In this document: piece after piece, positions 54,160 through 61,855 of the stretch
How positions within the stretch are numbered: the stretch's first letter is position 1
How the letters are laid out: each line of letters opens with the position of its first letter
Assembly (NCBI GenBank): GCA_024235015.1
Contig: JACKNG010000003.1
Coordinates: 310,001-374,000, forward strand
Origin: Gammaproteobacteria bacterium
Lineage (GTDB): Bacteria; Pseudomonadota; Gammaproteobacteria; Ga0077536
Length of the DNA: 64,000 nt
Direction: 5' to 3'
Translations under genes and position numbers: made by a program
The notes under the pieces: generated by a model
Seen by the model: only the letters and a program-made list of their open reading frames with translations
What the model was told of the DNA's origin: nothing
Databases searched by the model: none

Positions 54160-55485
54160 ATGCGCCGCACCACCGCCCCGCTCCTGCTCGCCATCCTGTT
54201 CGGCCCACCGACGGTCGCTGACGCCGCCGACGACGGCCTCGCCGGCGACGTCGCGGGCGACGCGACCTACCTCGAGGCACTCTACGTCGATCTCCATCGC
54301 CATCCGGAGCTGCACGACCAGGAAACGCGGACCGGCGCCCGCATGGCCGAGGAACTACGCACGGCGGGCTTCACCGTCAACGCGAACATCGGCGGCAACG
54401 GCGTGCTCGGCCGCCTCGACAACAGCGCCGGCCCGGTGCTGCTCGTGCGCACCATCATGGACGCGCTGCCGGTCGCCGAGCAGACCGGCTTGGCCTATGC
54501 CAGCCGCGTGACCGCGACCGCCGCCGACGGGTCGACCGTGCCCGTCGCCCATGCCTGCGGCCACGACGCGATGATGACCGCCGCGATCGGTGCCGCACGC
54601 TGGCTCGCGGCGCATCGCGACGCCTGGCGCGGCACCCTGCTGGTCGTCGCCCAACCCGCCGACGAGAGCATCACCGGGGCGCGCACCATGCTTGCCGACG
54701 GCCTGCGCGAGCGCATGCCGCGCCCCGACTACGTGCTCGGCTATCACCTGCTGCCTGACTACGCCAGCGACGAGGTCGCCTGGGTCGAGGGCTACGCGCT
54801 GGCCGGCGCGGAAACCGCCGACATCGTCGTGCGTGGAATCCCCGGGCACGGCTCGTTTCCCGCCGACGCGCGCGACCCGGTGCCGCTCGCCGCGCAGATC
54901 GTGACCGCCCTGCAGACGCTCGTGACGCGCCGCGTGCCACCGCTCGAAGTCGCCTCGCTCAACGTCGGTTACATCCACGGTGGACAGGAGGTCAACGCCA
55001 TTCCGGCCGAGGTCCGGCTCGGCGTCACCGTGCGCTTCTACGACGAGTCGGTGCGCACCACCCTGGTCGAGGGCATCCGGCGCATCGCCGAATACCAGGC
55101 ACGCGCCTACGGCATGCCGGACGATCGGCTGCCGCTGGTCGATTTCCTGCCCAGCGGTATCGGCGCGACCTTCAACGACCCCGACCTCACCCGCAAGGCC
55201 CGGGCCGGCTTCGAACGCGCTCTCGGCCCGGACCACGTCGTCGCCGGCAAGCGCCTGCTCGGGACCGACGAGACGGTCGCCTTTGCCGAGGCCTACGATC
55301 CCCCCGTGCCGATGCTGTTCTTCTTCTACGGCAGCAGCGCGCCCGCCGCGCTGGCCGCGGCCGCGAACGGCGGTCCGGCCCTGCCCAGCCTCCACGCGCC
55401 CGAGTTCAAACCAGACCTGGCACCCACGCTCGACACCGGTACGCGCGCCCTGGTCGGCGCCGTGACCGGCATCCTGCCGCCCTGA
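54160..55485 (+). CDS. Exported M20-family amidohydrolase (peptidase-like)
   Basis: 441 aa with a signal peptide (LLLAILFGPPTVADAADD). M20D signatures: LHRHPELHDQETRTGARMAE, IMDALPVAEQTG, VAHACGHDAMMTAAIGAARW and the dimerisation-domain GIPGHGSFPADARDPVPLAA. Zinc ligands include the His/Cys in HACGHD. Such enzymes cleave N-acyl amino acids or related amides; here in the periplasm. Followed after 10 nt by the alcohol dehydrogenase gene. Confidence 0.88.
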   Translation: MRRTTAPLLLAILFGPPTVADAADDGLAGDVAGDATYLEALYVDLHRHPELHDQETRTGARMAEELRTAGFTVNANIGGNGVLGRLDNSAGPVLLVRTIMDALPVAEQTGLAYASRVTATAADGSTVPVAHACGHDAMMTAAIGAARWLAAHRDAWRGTLLVVAQPADESITGARTMLADGLRERMPRPDYVLGYHLLPDYASDEVAWVEGYALAGAETADIVVRGIPGHGSFPADARDPVPLAAQIVTALQTLVTRRVPPLEVASLNVGYIHGGQEVNAIPAEVRLGVTVRFYDESVRTTLVEGIRRIAEYQARAYGMPDDRLPLVDFLPSGIGATFNDPDLTRKARAGFERALGPDHVVAGKRLLGTDETVAFAEAYDPPVPMLFFFYGSSAPAALAAAANGGPALPSLHAPEFKPDLAPTLDTGTRALVGAVTGILPP

Positions 55486-55495
55486 GTGGGCCGCC

Positions 55496-56521
55496 GTGAA
55501 AGCGATGGTCCTCGACCGCCTGGCCGCGCTGGCCGACCGGCCCACGCCACTCACCCTGCGCGAGGTGGCGACGCCCGAACCCGGCGCCGGCGACGTGCGC
55601 GTGAAGGTCCGCGCCTGCGGCGTGTGCCACACCGAGCTCGACGAGATCGAAGGCCGCACCCCGCCACCGCGCCTGCCGGTCATTCCGGGCCACGAAGTCG
55701 TCGGCGTGGTCGATCGACTCGGTGCCGGCGTCACGTCGCCGGCGCTCGGCAGCCGCGTCGGCATCGGCTGGATCCATCACTCCGACGGCAGCGTCGCGGA
55801 GAACCTCTCACCCGCCTTCACCGCCACGGGGCGTGACGCGGACGGTGGCTATGCCGAGTACATGGTCGTGCCGGCGGCCTACGCCCATCCGCTGCCCGAA
55901 GTCTTCAGCGACGTCGAGGCCGCGCCGCTGCTGTGTGCCGGCGCGGTGGGCTATCGCGCCCTCAAGCTCAGCGGGCTCGTCGACGGCGCGCCGCTCGGCC
56001 TGATGGGCTTCGGCGGCTCGGCCCACCTCGTGTTGCAGCTCGCCCGGTATCTCCATCCGCACAGCCCGGTCCAGGTGTTCGCGCGCGACGCCGAGGTACG
56101 CGATTTCGCCCGCGGCCTCGGCGCGGCCTGGGCCGGCGGCGTCGACGCGCGCGCCCCCGCGCCCTGCGCCGCCATCATCGACACCACCCCGGCCTGGCAT
56201 CCGATCGTCGCCGCACTGGCCAACCTGCGACCCGGCGGACGCCTGGTCATCAACGCCATCCGCAAGGAGGATCGCGACCGCGCCGCGCTCGACGCCCTCT
56301 CCTACCACGACCACCTGTGGCTGGAGCGCGAGATCAAGTCGGTGGCCAACGTGACCGGCGCCGACATCCGCGAGTTCCTCGCCCTCGCGGCGGCCATCCC
56401 CATCCGACCGGCGGTGACGACCTACCCGCTGGCCGAGGCAAACCGGGCCCTGTGCGAACTGAAGGACGGCCGGGTGCAGGGGGCGAAGGTGCTGGTCATG
56501 CACGGCGACGACGATGCCTGA
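55496..56521 (+). CDS. Zinc-type alcohol dehydrogenase without the structural zinc site
   Basis: 341 aa MDR family, AdhA/AdhP-like. Catalytic zinc residues are present (ACGVCHTELDEIEG with Cys, GHEVVG with His-Glu, and LLCAGAVGYRAL with Cys). The structural-zinc cysteine cluster usually found after GIGWIHHS is replaced by DGSVAENLSPAFTATG, with no cysteines. Nucleotide motif GLMGFGGSAHLVLQLA. Start is GTG 55496. Substrate probably a primary or aryl alcohol. Confidence 0.87.
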   Translation: MKAMVLDRLAALADRPTPLTLREVATPEPGAGDVRVKVRACGVCHTELDEIEGRTPPPRLPVIPGHEVVGVVDRLGAGVTSPALGSRVGIGWIHHSDGSVAENLSPAFTATGRDADGGYAEYMVVPAAYAHPLPEVFSDVEAAPLLCAGAVGYRALKLSGLVDGAPLGLMGFGGSAHLVLQLARYLHPHSPVQVFARDAEVRDFARGLGAAWAGGVDARAPAPCAAIIDTTPAWHPIVAALANLRPGGRLVINAIRKEDRDRAALDALSYHDHLWLEREIKSVANVTGADIREFLALAAAIPIRPAVTTYPLAEANRALCELKDGRVQGAKVLVMHGDDDA

Positions 56522-57079
56522 CGCCACCTGTTGAACATTTTTCCGCGACGACGCAGTACTGCACCCGGCGTACGGGCAACGCGGAGCCCGTCACCGAACC
56601 AACGGACGGCTGCCGGCGCAACGCCAGGCGTGCCGGTTGCGCGGCGCGCGGGAACCACCGGCAGACCGGGAGATCTCCAGTCGCCGCGGAGGGTCGCCGA
56701 CGTGGCCTGCGTCAGCAGGATCACGCGCCATCAACGACAACACGACAAGGAGACGTTCCCGGGAAAAACCTGCAATTCGTCATGCAGTACGCGCTTGCCG
56801 GGCCGGCCGGCCTGCTGTCACCACTGCAGACCGTCGAAGCGGCCATCGTCGAACATGCGTTCGACCACACCCTGATCACCGCCGGTGACCTGTTCGACGG
56901 CATCACCCGGCACGATCCCGAGAGCCCGCGGTTCCGTCGCCATGCCCAGGTCCGCGGCATCGAGGCGGCCGTGGCCTGGCGCGACTCCGGGCGGCCTATC
57001 CCACGGGGCGACGAGGCGCGTACCCTTGTCGCGGAACTCGATCGACTCATTGCGCAACAACCCTGGGGGAGACTCGAAC
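56522..57079. other. 558-nt gap with a protein-like but unterminated plus-strand frame
   Basis: From an ATG at 56782 the plus strand reads LAGPAGLLSPLQTVEAAIVE, then HAFDHTLITAGDLFDGITRH with GC-rich third positions, but the frame has no stop until 57810, inside the enoyl-CoA hydratase gene. A genuine gene here would have to be frameshifted or disrupted. 56522-56760 shows nothing recognisable. Confidence 0.25.
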
Positions 57080-57877
57080 ATGGCGGTACGCGTGGAGAAG
57101 AACGGCCCGGTGACGACGGTCATCAACAGCCGGCCGGAGGTGCGCAACGCGGTGAACCACGCAACGGCCGAGGCGCTGGCCGCCGCGTTCCTCGATTTCG
57201 AGGCCGACGACGAGGCGCTCGTCGCGGTGTTCTGGGGCGAGGGCGGCGCCTTCTGCGGCGGTTGGGATCTGAAAGCCGCCAGCGAACTGGCCGGCCAGGA
57301 CAGTCCGCTCGCCGCGCTCGATTTCGGTGCGGACGGCCGCGTGCCGCGCGGGCCGATGGGGCCGAGCCGCCTGCAGCTGAGCAAACCGGTGATCGCCGCC
57401 GTCGCCGGGCCGGCCGTGGCCGGCGGCTTCGAGCTCGCCCTGTGGTGCGACCTGCGCGTGATGGAAGAGAGCGCGTACTTCGGCGTCTACTGCCGGCGCT
57501 GGGGCGTGCCACTCATCGACGGCGGCACCGTGCGCCTGCCGCGCCTGGTCGGGCGCGGGCGCGCGCTCGATCTCATCCTCACCGGGCGCAAGCTGCCCGC
57601 CGCCGAAGCGCTCAGCATCGGCGCCTGCGAGCGGGTCGTGCCGGATGGCCAGGCGCGCGCGGCGGCCGAAGCGCTGGCCGCCGAGATCGCCAAGTTTCCG
57701 CAGGGCTGCCTGCGCGCCGACCGCGCCTCGGTCTACGCCCAGGAGGGCTTGTCCGAACTCGACGGACTACGCTCCGAGTGGTCGATCAGCGCCGCGATGG
57801 TGGCCGCTGAAGGCGTCGCCGGCGCGCAGCGCTTCGCCGCTGGCAAGGGGCGCCACGGCGACTTCGACGACCTCTAG
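57080..57877 (+). CDS. Enoyl-CoA hydratase/isomerase (crotonase family)
   Basis: 265 aa crotonase fold. Oxyanion-hole motifs AFCGGWDLKAASELAG and AVAGPAVAGGFELALWCDLR. It lacks the paired catalytic glutamates of classical ECH1 in the usual positions (WGVPLIDGGTVRLPRLVGRG has Asp), so it may be a variant hydratase or isomerase. Start ATG 57080. Confidence 0.88.
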   Translation: MAVRVEKNGPVTTVINSRPEVRNAVNHATAEALAAAFLDFEADDEALVAVFWGEGGAFCGGWDLKAASELAGQDSPLAALDFGADGRVPRGPMGPSRLQLSKPVIAAVAGPAVAGGFELALWCDLRVMEESAYFGVYCRRWGVPLIDGGTVRLPRLVGRGRALDLILTGRKLPAAEALSIGACERVVPDGQARAAAEALAAEIAKFPQGCLRADRASVYAQEGLSELDGLRSEWSISAAMVAAEGVAGAQRFAAGKGRHGDFDDL

Positions 57878-57925
57878 CCAGCCTCACGGCCAGGCCGGGC
57901 GAGCGCCCCCTGGTGTCCGCCCCTT

Positions 57926-57938
57926 GGTGTCTGACACC
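57926..57938. repeat. GGTGTCTGACACC repeat (copy 1)
   Basis: Perfect palindrome GGTGTC-T-GACACC in the convergent gap after the enoyl-CoA hydratase gene. The same core recurs at 60819-60831 and, in part, 60861-60878. Confidence 0.5.
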
Positions 57939-58073
57939 GGGCATCCGTATACGCATCGAGAACTACGGGGTCGGCGGGTGAGAGATCACCCTGCAGGCCG
58001 TTCCACATCGCGTCGAAAGGCGGGATCCGCGCCGGCGACCTGGCTGGCGGTAGCCCGTCGCGGGGTTCGTGCG

Positions 58074-58104
58074 AGACGTGCGGCCGCGCGGGCGCCGCAC
58101 GTCT
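58074..58104 (-). terminator. Terminator hairpin of the second PEP-CTERM gene
   Basis: 11-bp perfect stem AGACGTGCGGC / GCCGCACGTCT with a 9-nt loop, 14 nt beyond the stop of the gene at 58118. Confidence 0.6.
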
Positions 58105-58117
58105 TGCCGGTGATGGC

Positions 58118-58771
58118 TCAGACGCGGCGGCGACGCGCGCCGAACGCGGCAATACCGAGGCCACACAGGGCCAGTCCGGTGGGCTCCGGCACGGCAGCGG
58201 TATTCAACACGAGGCGCAGGTGATCACCCTGGTTGACGCCGCTGGTAAAGCCGAACGCGTCGATGCCACCGGCCCCGTCGTGGCTGCCGCCAATGGCCCA
58301 CATCGACCCGAGCGCCGCGTTCAGTGCCGCAATACCGGCACCGTTGATATCGAACAGGTTGATGATGCCGGCGGTGTGCGTCCCCTGGGCATAGATGGGC
58401 CCGTCGCCGAGGTCATTGAAGATGGCAACGCTCGAAACGGTACCGAGACTGGCGTACGGCGTGCTCACACCGCTCCAGCTGAAGAGTTGCCCGGAATCGT
58501 TTTGCGGATCGCTCGCGACCTCGAGCCTGGCGGACACGATCGTGCCCGTGACACCGGTGAGGTCGAAGCCGAGCCAGTTGTTGCGCGTCTGTCCGGCAGG
58601 CCCGGACGAATCGGCGTTGAGGTTGGCTGTCGTGCCATTCTGGGAACCGGAACTGGTATACCAGCCCGAGTTCGAAGCATCGACGTTGATCAGACCCGCC
58701 TGGGCGGCAAGCGATGCGAGCGAGAGTGTCGTCGCGGCGAGCACACGCCTCAGGGTAGTGGTTGTGAACAT
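58118..58771 (-). CDS. PEP-CTERM exosortase-sorted protein, small
   Basis: 217 aa. Signal peptide (VLAATTLSLASLAAQAGLIN), a Ser/Gly/Asn-rich beta domain (GWYTSSGSQNGTTANLNADS, NNWLGFDLTGVTGTIVSARL) and the sorting signal VPEPTGLALCGLGIAAFGAR with terminal RRRRV. Exported and processed by exosortase. Upstream DNA is strongly AT-rich with a -24/-12-like promoter at 58811-58827. Confidence 0.9.
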   Translation of the reverse strand: MFTTTTLRRVLAATTLSLASLAAQAGLINVDASNSGWYTSSGSQNGTTANLNADSSGPAGQTRNNWLGFDLTGVTGTIVSARLEVASDPQNDSGQLFSWSGVSTPYASLGTVSSVAIFNDLGDGPIYAQGTHTAGIINLFDINGAGIAALNAALGSMWAIGGSHDGAGGIDAFGFTSGVNQGDHLRLVLNTAAVPEPTGLALCGLGIAAFGARRRRV

Positions 58772-58810
58772 GATGGTGAGCCTCTGTTTGTAATTAGCGT
58801 CTTTTTTTCA

Positions 58811-58827
58811 AGCAAAATCTGAACCAA
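58811..58827 (-). promoter_or_regulatory. Candidate sigma-54 promoter of the PEP-CTERM gene
   Basis: Minus-strand TTGGTTCAGATTTTGCT: GG and GC 10 nt apart and a good -12 (TTTTGCT), but the -24 lacks the CAC of the consensus. It lies 40 nt upstream of the start in an AT-rich tract. Confidence 0.5.
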
Positions 58828-59068
58828 ATTTTTATTTTATTTTTAAATCAAATGGTTAAACCGGAATTATTGCATCGGGACCTGGGTGTTGCGGCAGCCG
58901 ATTCCGGTGCACCACCGGCGTTCGCTGTTACAACCAGCCTTCGCGGACCGCGGAACGGTCCTTGCCACGCCAGAGCGAAACGTATTAACCGATTGAATCA
59001 TCAAGTAGAAATCGAGCCAAACCGTGATTGCCCGGGCCACCGACGAGCCGCTTGCGGCGCGACGCCGC

Positions 59069-59086
59069 TGTAAAGGATCCCTTACC
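59069..59086. promoter_or_regulatory. Palindrome TGTAAAGGATCCCTTACC (site 1)
   Basis: Near-perfect dyad; aligns without gaps to site 2 as TGTAAAG-N5-YTTAC. About 240 nt upstream of the -24 element. It may be an enhancer-binding site for the PEP-CTERM promoter or an operator for the divergent glycosyltransferase gene. Confidence 0.5.
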
Positions 59087-59180
59087 TGGTCACACCCAGC
59101 GGTGCGTGGGATCTCCCTGATAAACAATAAAAATATATTCATTTCAATTTCTTATATGTTGTCTACGCGGATGGAGAGGG

Positions 59181-59198
59181 TGTAAAGCCTGCTTTACA
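59181..59198. promoter_or_regulatory. Perfect palindrome TGTAAAGCCTGCTTTACA (site 2)
   Basis: 8-bp perfect arms, 2-nt centre, 112 nt from site 1 and 123 nt upstream of the glycosyltransferase start. The remainder of 58772-59320 is AT-rich and non-coding. Confidence 0.55.
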
Positions 59199-59320
59199 GT
59201 CCGCCGCGGTCGGACCGCGATTTCCTGCGACGACGGGCGCCACGCGAATACCGCCGGTGCTGGCGACGCCAGGCCCGGCCCCGCTAAGGTGACGCCTCCG
59301 ACTGCACCAACCGCCACACC

Positions 59321-60331
59321 GTGCCCCGTCTCAGCATCCTGTTGCCCTACCGCAACGCCGCGGCCACCCTGGAAGAGGGTCTCGCCAGCATCGCGGCCCA
59401 AGTTTGGGACGACTACGAGTTGCTCGCAGTGGACGACCATTCGGATGACCCCTCGCGCGACTTGGTGCGTGCCCGCGCCGCGCGCGACCCGCGCATCCGC
59501 TGCCTCGACGCCCCGCAACCCGGCCTGGTCGCGGCGCTGAACCACGGCCTCGCCGCTGCCCGCGCCGACATCGTGGTGCGCATGGATGCAGACGACCGCA
59601 TGCACCCCGAACGCCTGCAACGGCAGTGGGCGCACCTCGCCGGCGACCCGGATCTCACCCTCTCCGCCTGCCGCGTGCGCGCCTTCCCCGAGGAAGTCCT
59701 GCAGGACGGTTTCCGCGCCTACCTGCGCTGGCAGAACGCCTGCCTGACGGGTGCGGATCTCGCTGACGAAATCTACGTCGAGTCACCGCTCGCCCATCCC
59801 AGCGTCGCCTTCCGCCGCACCGCCATACTGGCCGCCGGCGGTTACCGCCATGGCGCGTTTCCCGAGGACTACGAGCTGTGGTTGCGACTCCATCACCGCG
59901 GTCACCGCATGGCCAAGCTGCCGGAGGTGCTGCTCGACTGGCGCGAGTACCCGGAGCGCACCTCGCGCACCGACCCGCGCTACGGGCGGGAGGGGTTCGA
60001 CCGCCTGCGCGCCGACTACCTCGGGCGCGACCCGCGCCTGCTCGAGCGACGCGACGATTTCGTCGTCTGGGGCGCCGGGCGCCGCAGCCGTCGGCGCTGC
60101 GAATTGCTGTTGCGGCAGGGCTTCCGTCCGCGCGCCTTCATCGACGTCGACCCACGCAAGATCGGTCGGCATTTCGACGGCGTGCCGGTGTGCCCGATGG
60201 CCGTACTCGACTGCACCCCACGCCCCTTCGTGCTGGTCTACGTCACCAACCACGGTGCGCGTGACGCGATCGCGACGGCACTGACCGGGTACGGCTACCA
60301 ACGCGGGCGGGACTGGCTGGCGGTGGGGTGA
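59321..60331 (+). CDS. Family 2 glycosyltransferase with C-terminal Rossmann-like domain
   Basis: 336 aa. GT-A fold: LSILLPYRNAAATLEEGLAS, VDDHSDDPSRDL, and the metal-binding DxD as RMDADDRMHPERLQRQW. Acceptor-side ED motif in FPEDYELWLRLHH. Residues 245-336 form a second small domain (VVWGAGRRSRRRCELLLRQG, FIDVDPRKIGRHFDGVPVC) like the nucleotide-binding part of sugar-modifying enzymes. Start GTG 59321. It probably builds an extracellular polysaccharide or glycan, fitting a PEP-CTERM organism. Confidence 0.88.
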   Translation: MPRLSILLPYRNAAATLEEGLASIAAQVWDDYELLAVDDHSDDPSRDLVRARAARDPRIRCLDAPQPGLVAALNHGLAAARADIVVRMDADDRMHPERLQRQWAHLAGDPDLTLSACRVRAFPEEVLQDGFRAYLRWQNACLTGADLADEIYVESPLAHPSVAFRRTAILAAGGYRHGAFPEDYELWLRLHHRGHRMAKLPEVLLDWREYPERTSRTDPRYGREGFDRLRADYLGRDPRLLERRDDFVVWGAGRRSRRRCELLLRQGFRPRAFIDVDPRKIGRHFDGVPVCPMAVLDCTPRPFVLVYVTNHGARDAIATALTGYGYQRGRDWLAVG

Positions 60332-60488
60332 TGCGGGGACGCGCGACCTGCCGCCATGCAGGTCCGGCGCGAGGCATGCGCAAGCCTGTTGCCGCCGCAC
60401 CGCCGCGCGGCGGAACCCCGACGCCATGCCGCCGGACCGGTCACCCCGCCTCATCTCGTCGCCGCCGACGCGAACCGCGCGCCCATGA

Positions 60489-60839
60489 GTGGGCGCAGGC
60501 GTGCCGCATCGCCGCCTGCCCCGGACTCACCGTCGTCGGCGAGCCCGGGGTCGGCAACGCCAGCCGCGACGTCGGCGTGCCCTTCGCACTCGGCTTCCGC
60601 CCCTTGCTGTTCGCGGCCAGCGGCTGCGGCGATTCCAGCCACTCGACGGTGGTGCGCTTCGCCCTGCCGGCCGGCGACGGCGTCACTGGCGGGAACGGCT
60701 TTGCCGCCCCACGGCAGTGCCGTTGCCGGCTGCACTGCCCCTGCTGGCCGGTGGCCTGTCGAGCCGCGCCGGCATCGCCCGCGCACGACGGCACGGCAAA
60801 CCGCAAGCGGCGCGGGCGGTGTCTGACACCGCGGGGTAA
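60489..60839 (+). pseudogene. Remnant of a VPLPA-CTERM exported protein
   Basis: One frame contains AVPLPAALPLLAGGLSSRAG followed by an Arg-rich tail, the VPLPA variant of the exosortase sorting signal. Upstream sequence in a different frame (PFALGFRPLLFAASGCGDS, VVRFALPAGDG) could be its body, implying frameshifts. No complete open frame exists. The rest of 60332-60922 (591 nt) holds repeats at its right end and nothing else recognised. Low confidence. Confidence 0.35.
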
Positions 60840-60878
60840 GCCATTGATCGGGAATCTGTCGATGTCTGACACCGGCAG
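60819..60878. repeat. GGTGTCTGACACC repeats (copies 2 and 3)
   Basis: CGGTGTCTGACACCG (perfect palindrome) is followed 31 nt later by GATGTCTGACACCGGCAG. The core is the same as at 57926-57938. Spacing and sequence resemble REP-type elements mobilised by REP-associated transposases; none is present here. Confidence 0.5.
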
Positions 60879-60922
60879 TTGAGTGATCGATGCGCGGAGG
60901 AGCCGCCGCTTGGCCGGCCGTG

Positions 60923-61855
60923 TCAGCGTGGGCCGTCGCACCAGGCCGCCAGCCCGAGCAGCGCCGCTTCGGGATGGGTGACCAGCCAGGTCGGCAGGCG
61001 CGGCAGGTAGTCGCCGAGCGGCGCCGGGGTCTCGAAGCGCTCACGGAAACGCGAGGCGGCGAGGCGCTCCGGGTAACGCGGCAGGATGCCGCCGGCGAGG
61101 TAGACGCCGCCGCGCGCCCCGGTGGCGAGCGCGAGGTTGCGTGCGGCGAGGCCGAGGAAGGCGAAGAAATGGGCGAACGCTTCGCCGGCGACGGCGTCGC
61201 CCGCCTCGGCGCGTGCCGCCACCGCAGCGGCGTCGCTCGCAGCGTCGATCTCGCCGCCGAGGGCGCGGTAGAGATTGACCAGGCCGGGCCCCGACAGCAC
61301 CTGCTCGTAGGAGACCGGACCGAGGCGCTCGCGCAGTCGTGCCAGCAGGGCGATTTCGGCCTCGCTCACCCCCGCGAGCAGCGCGTGCCCGCCCTCGGTG
61401 GCGATGGCGCGATCGGGCGGCAGCCACAGGCTCGCGCCGAAGCCGGTCCCGGGGCCCAGGATCAGCGCCGGCGCGCCGGCCACGGCCTCGCCGCCGCCGA
61501 GCGCGACGCGCTCGGCCGGCCCGAGGCACGGCACCGCCCAGGCCAGCGCGGCGAAATCGTTGAGGAAACGCACCGCGCGGAAACGGAAGCGGCGACCGAG
61601 CCGCGCGCCCGACAGGGTCCAGTCGAGGTTGGTCAGCTCGACGGTGTCGCCATCGACCGGCCCGGCCACCGCCAGCACCAGTTCCAGCGCGCCGGCGTCG
61701 AGCGCTTCGCGATCGAGGTAGTCGGCGAGACAGCTCTCGAGATCGGCGACCTCGGCGTTGCGGTAGCGCGCGACGCCGCGGTAGGTGCCGTCGACGGCGA
61801 GCGCGAGGCGGGTGTTGGTGCCGCCGATGTCGCCGACGAGGGCGGCCGCGCTCAT
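60923..61855 (-). CDS. glk: Glucokinase
   Basis: Phosphorylates glucose with ATP. 310 aa ROK/Glk fold: phosphate-1 LVGDIGGTNTRLAL, catalytic base in FLNDFAALAWAVP, adenosine-side LGPGTGFGASLW, GGHALLAGVSEAEIAL, and VYLAGGILPRYP. Its start overlaps the otsA stop by 4 nt, so it is the last gene of a trehalose-related operon and can phosphorylate glucose released by the GH15 enzyme. Confidence 0.94.
   Translation of the reverse strand: MSAAALVGDIGGTNTRLALAVDGTYRGVARYRNAEVADLESCLADYLDREALDAGALELVLAVAGPVDGDTVELTNLDWTLSGARLGRRFRFRAVRFLNDFAALAWAVPCLGPAERVALGGGEAVAGAPALILGPGTGFGASLWLPPDRAIATEGGHALLAGVSEAEIALLARLRERLGPVSYEQVLSGPGLVNLYRALGGEIDAASDAAAVAARAEAGDAVAGEAFAHFFAFLGLAARNLALATGARGGVYLAGGILPRYPERLAASRFRERFETPAPLGDYLPRLPTWLVTHPEAALLGLAAWCDGPR

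Noticed and set aside
52834..55485. Apparent 883-codon fusion protein ending in the M20 amidohydrolase
   Set aside because: The first half is antisense to the esterase. The M20 protein has its own signal peptide starting at 54160, so the upstream extension is chance open frame.
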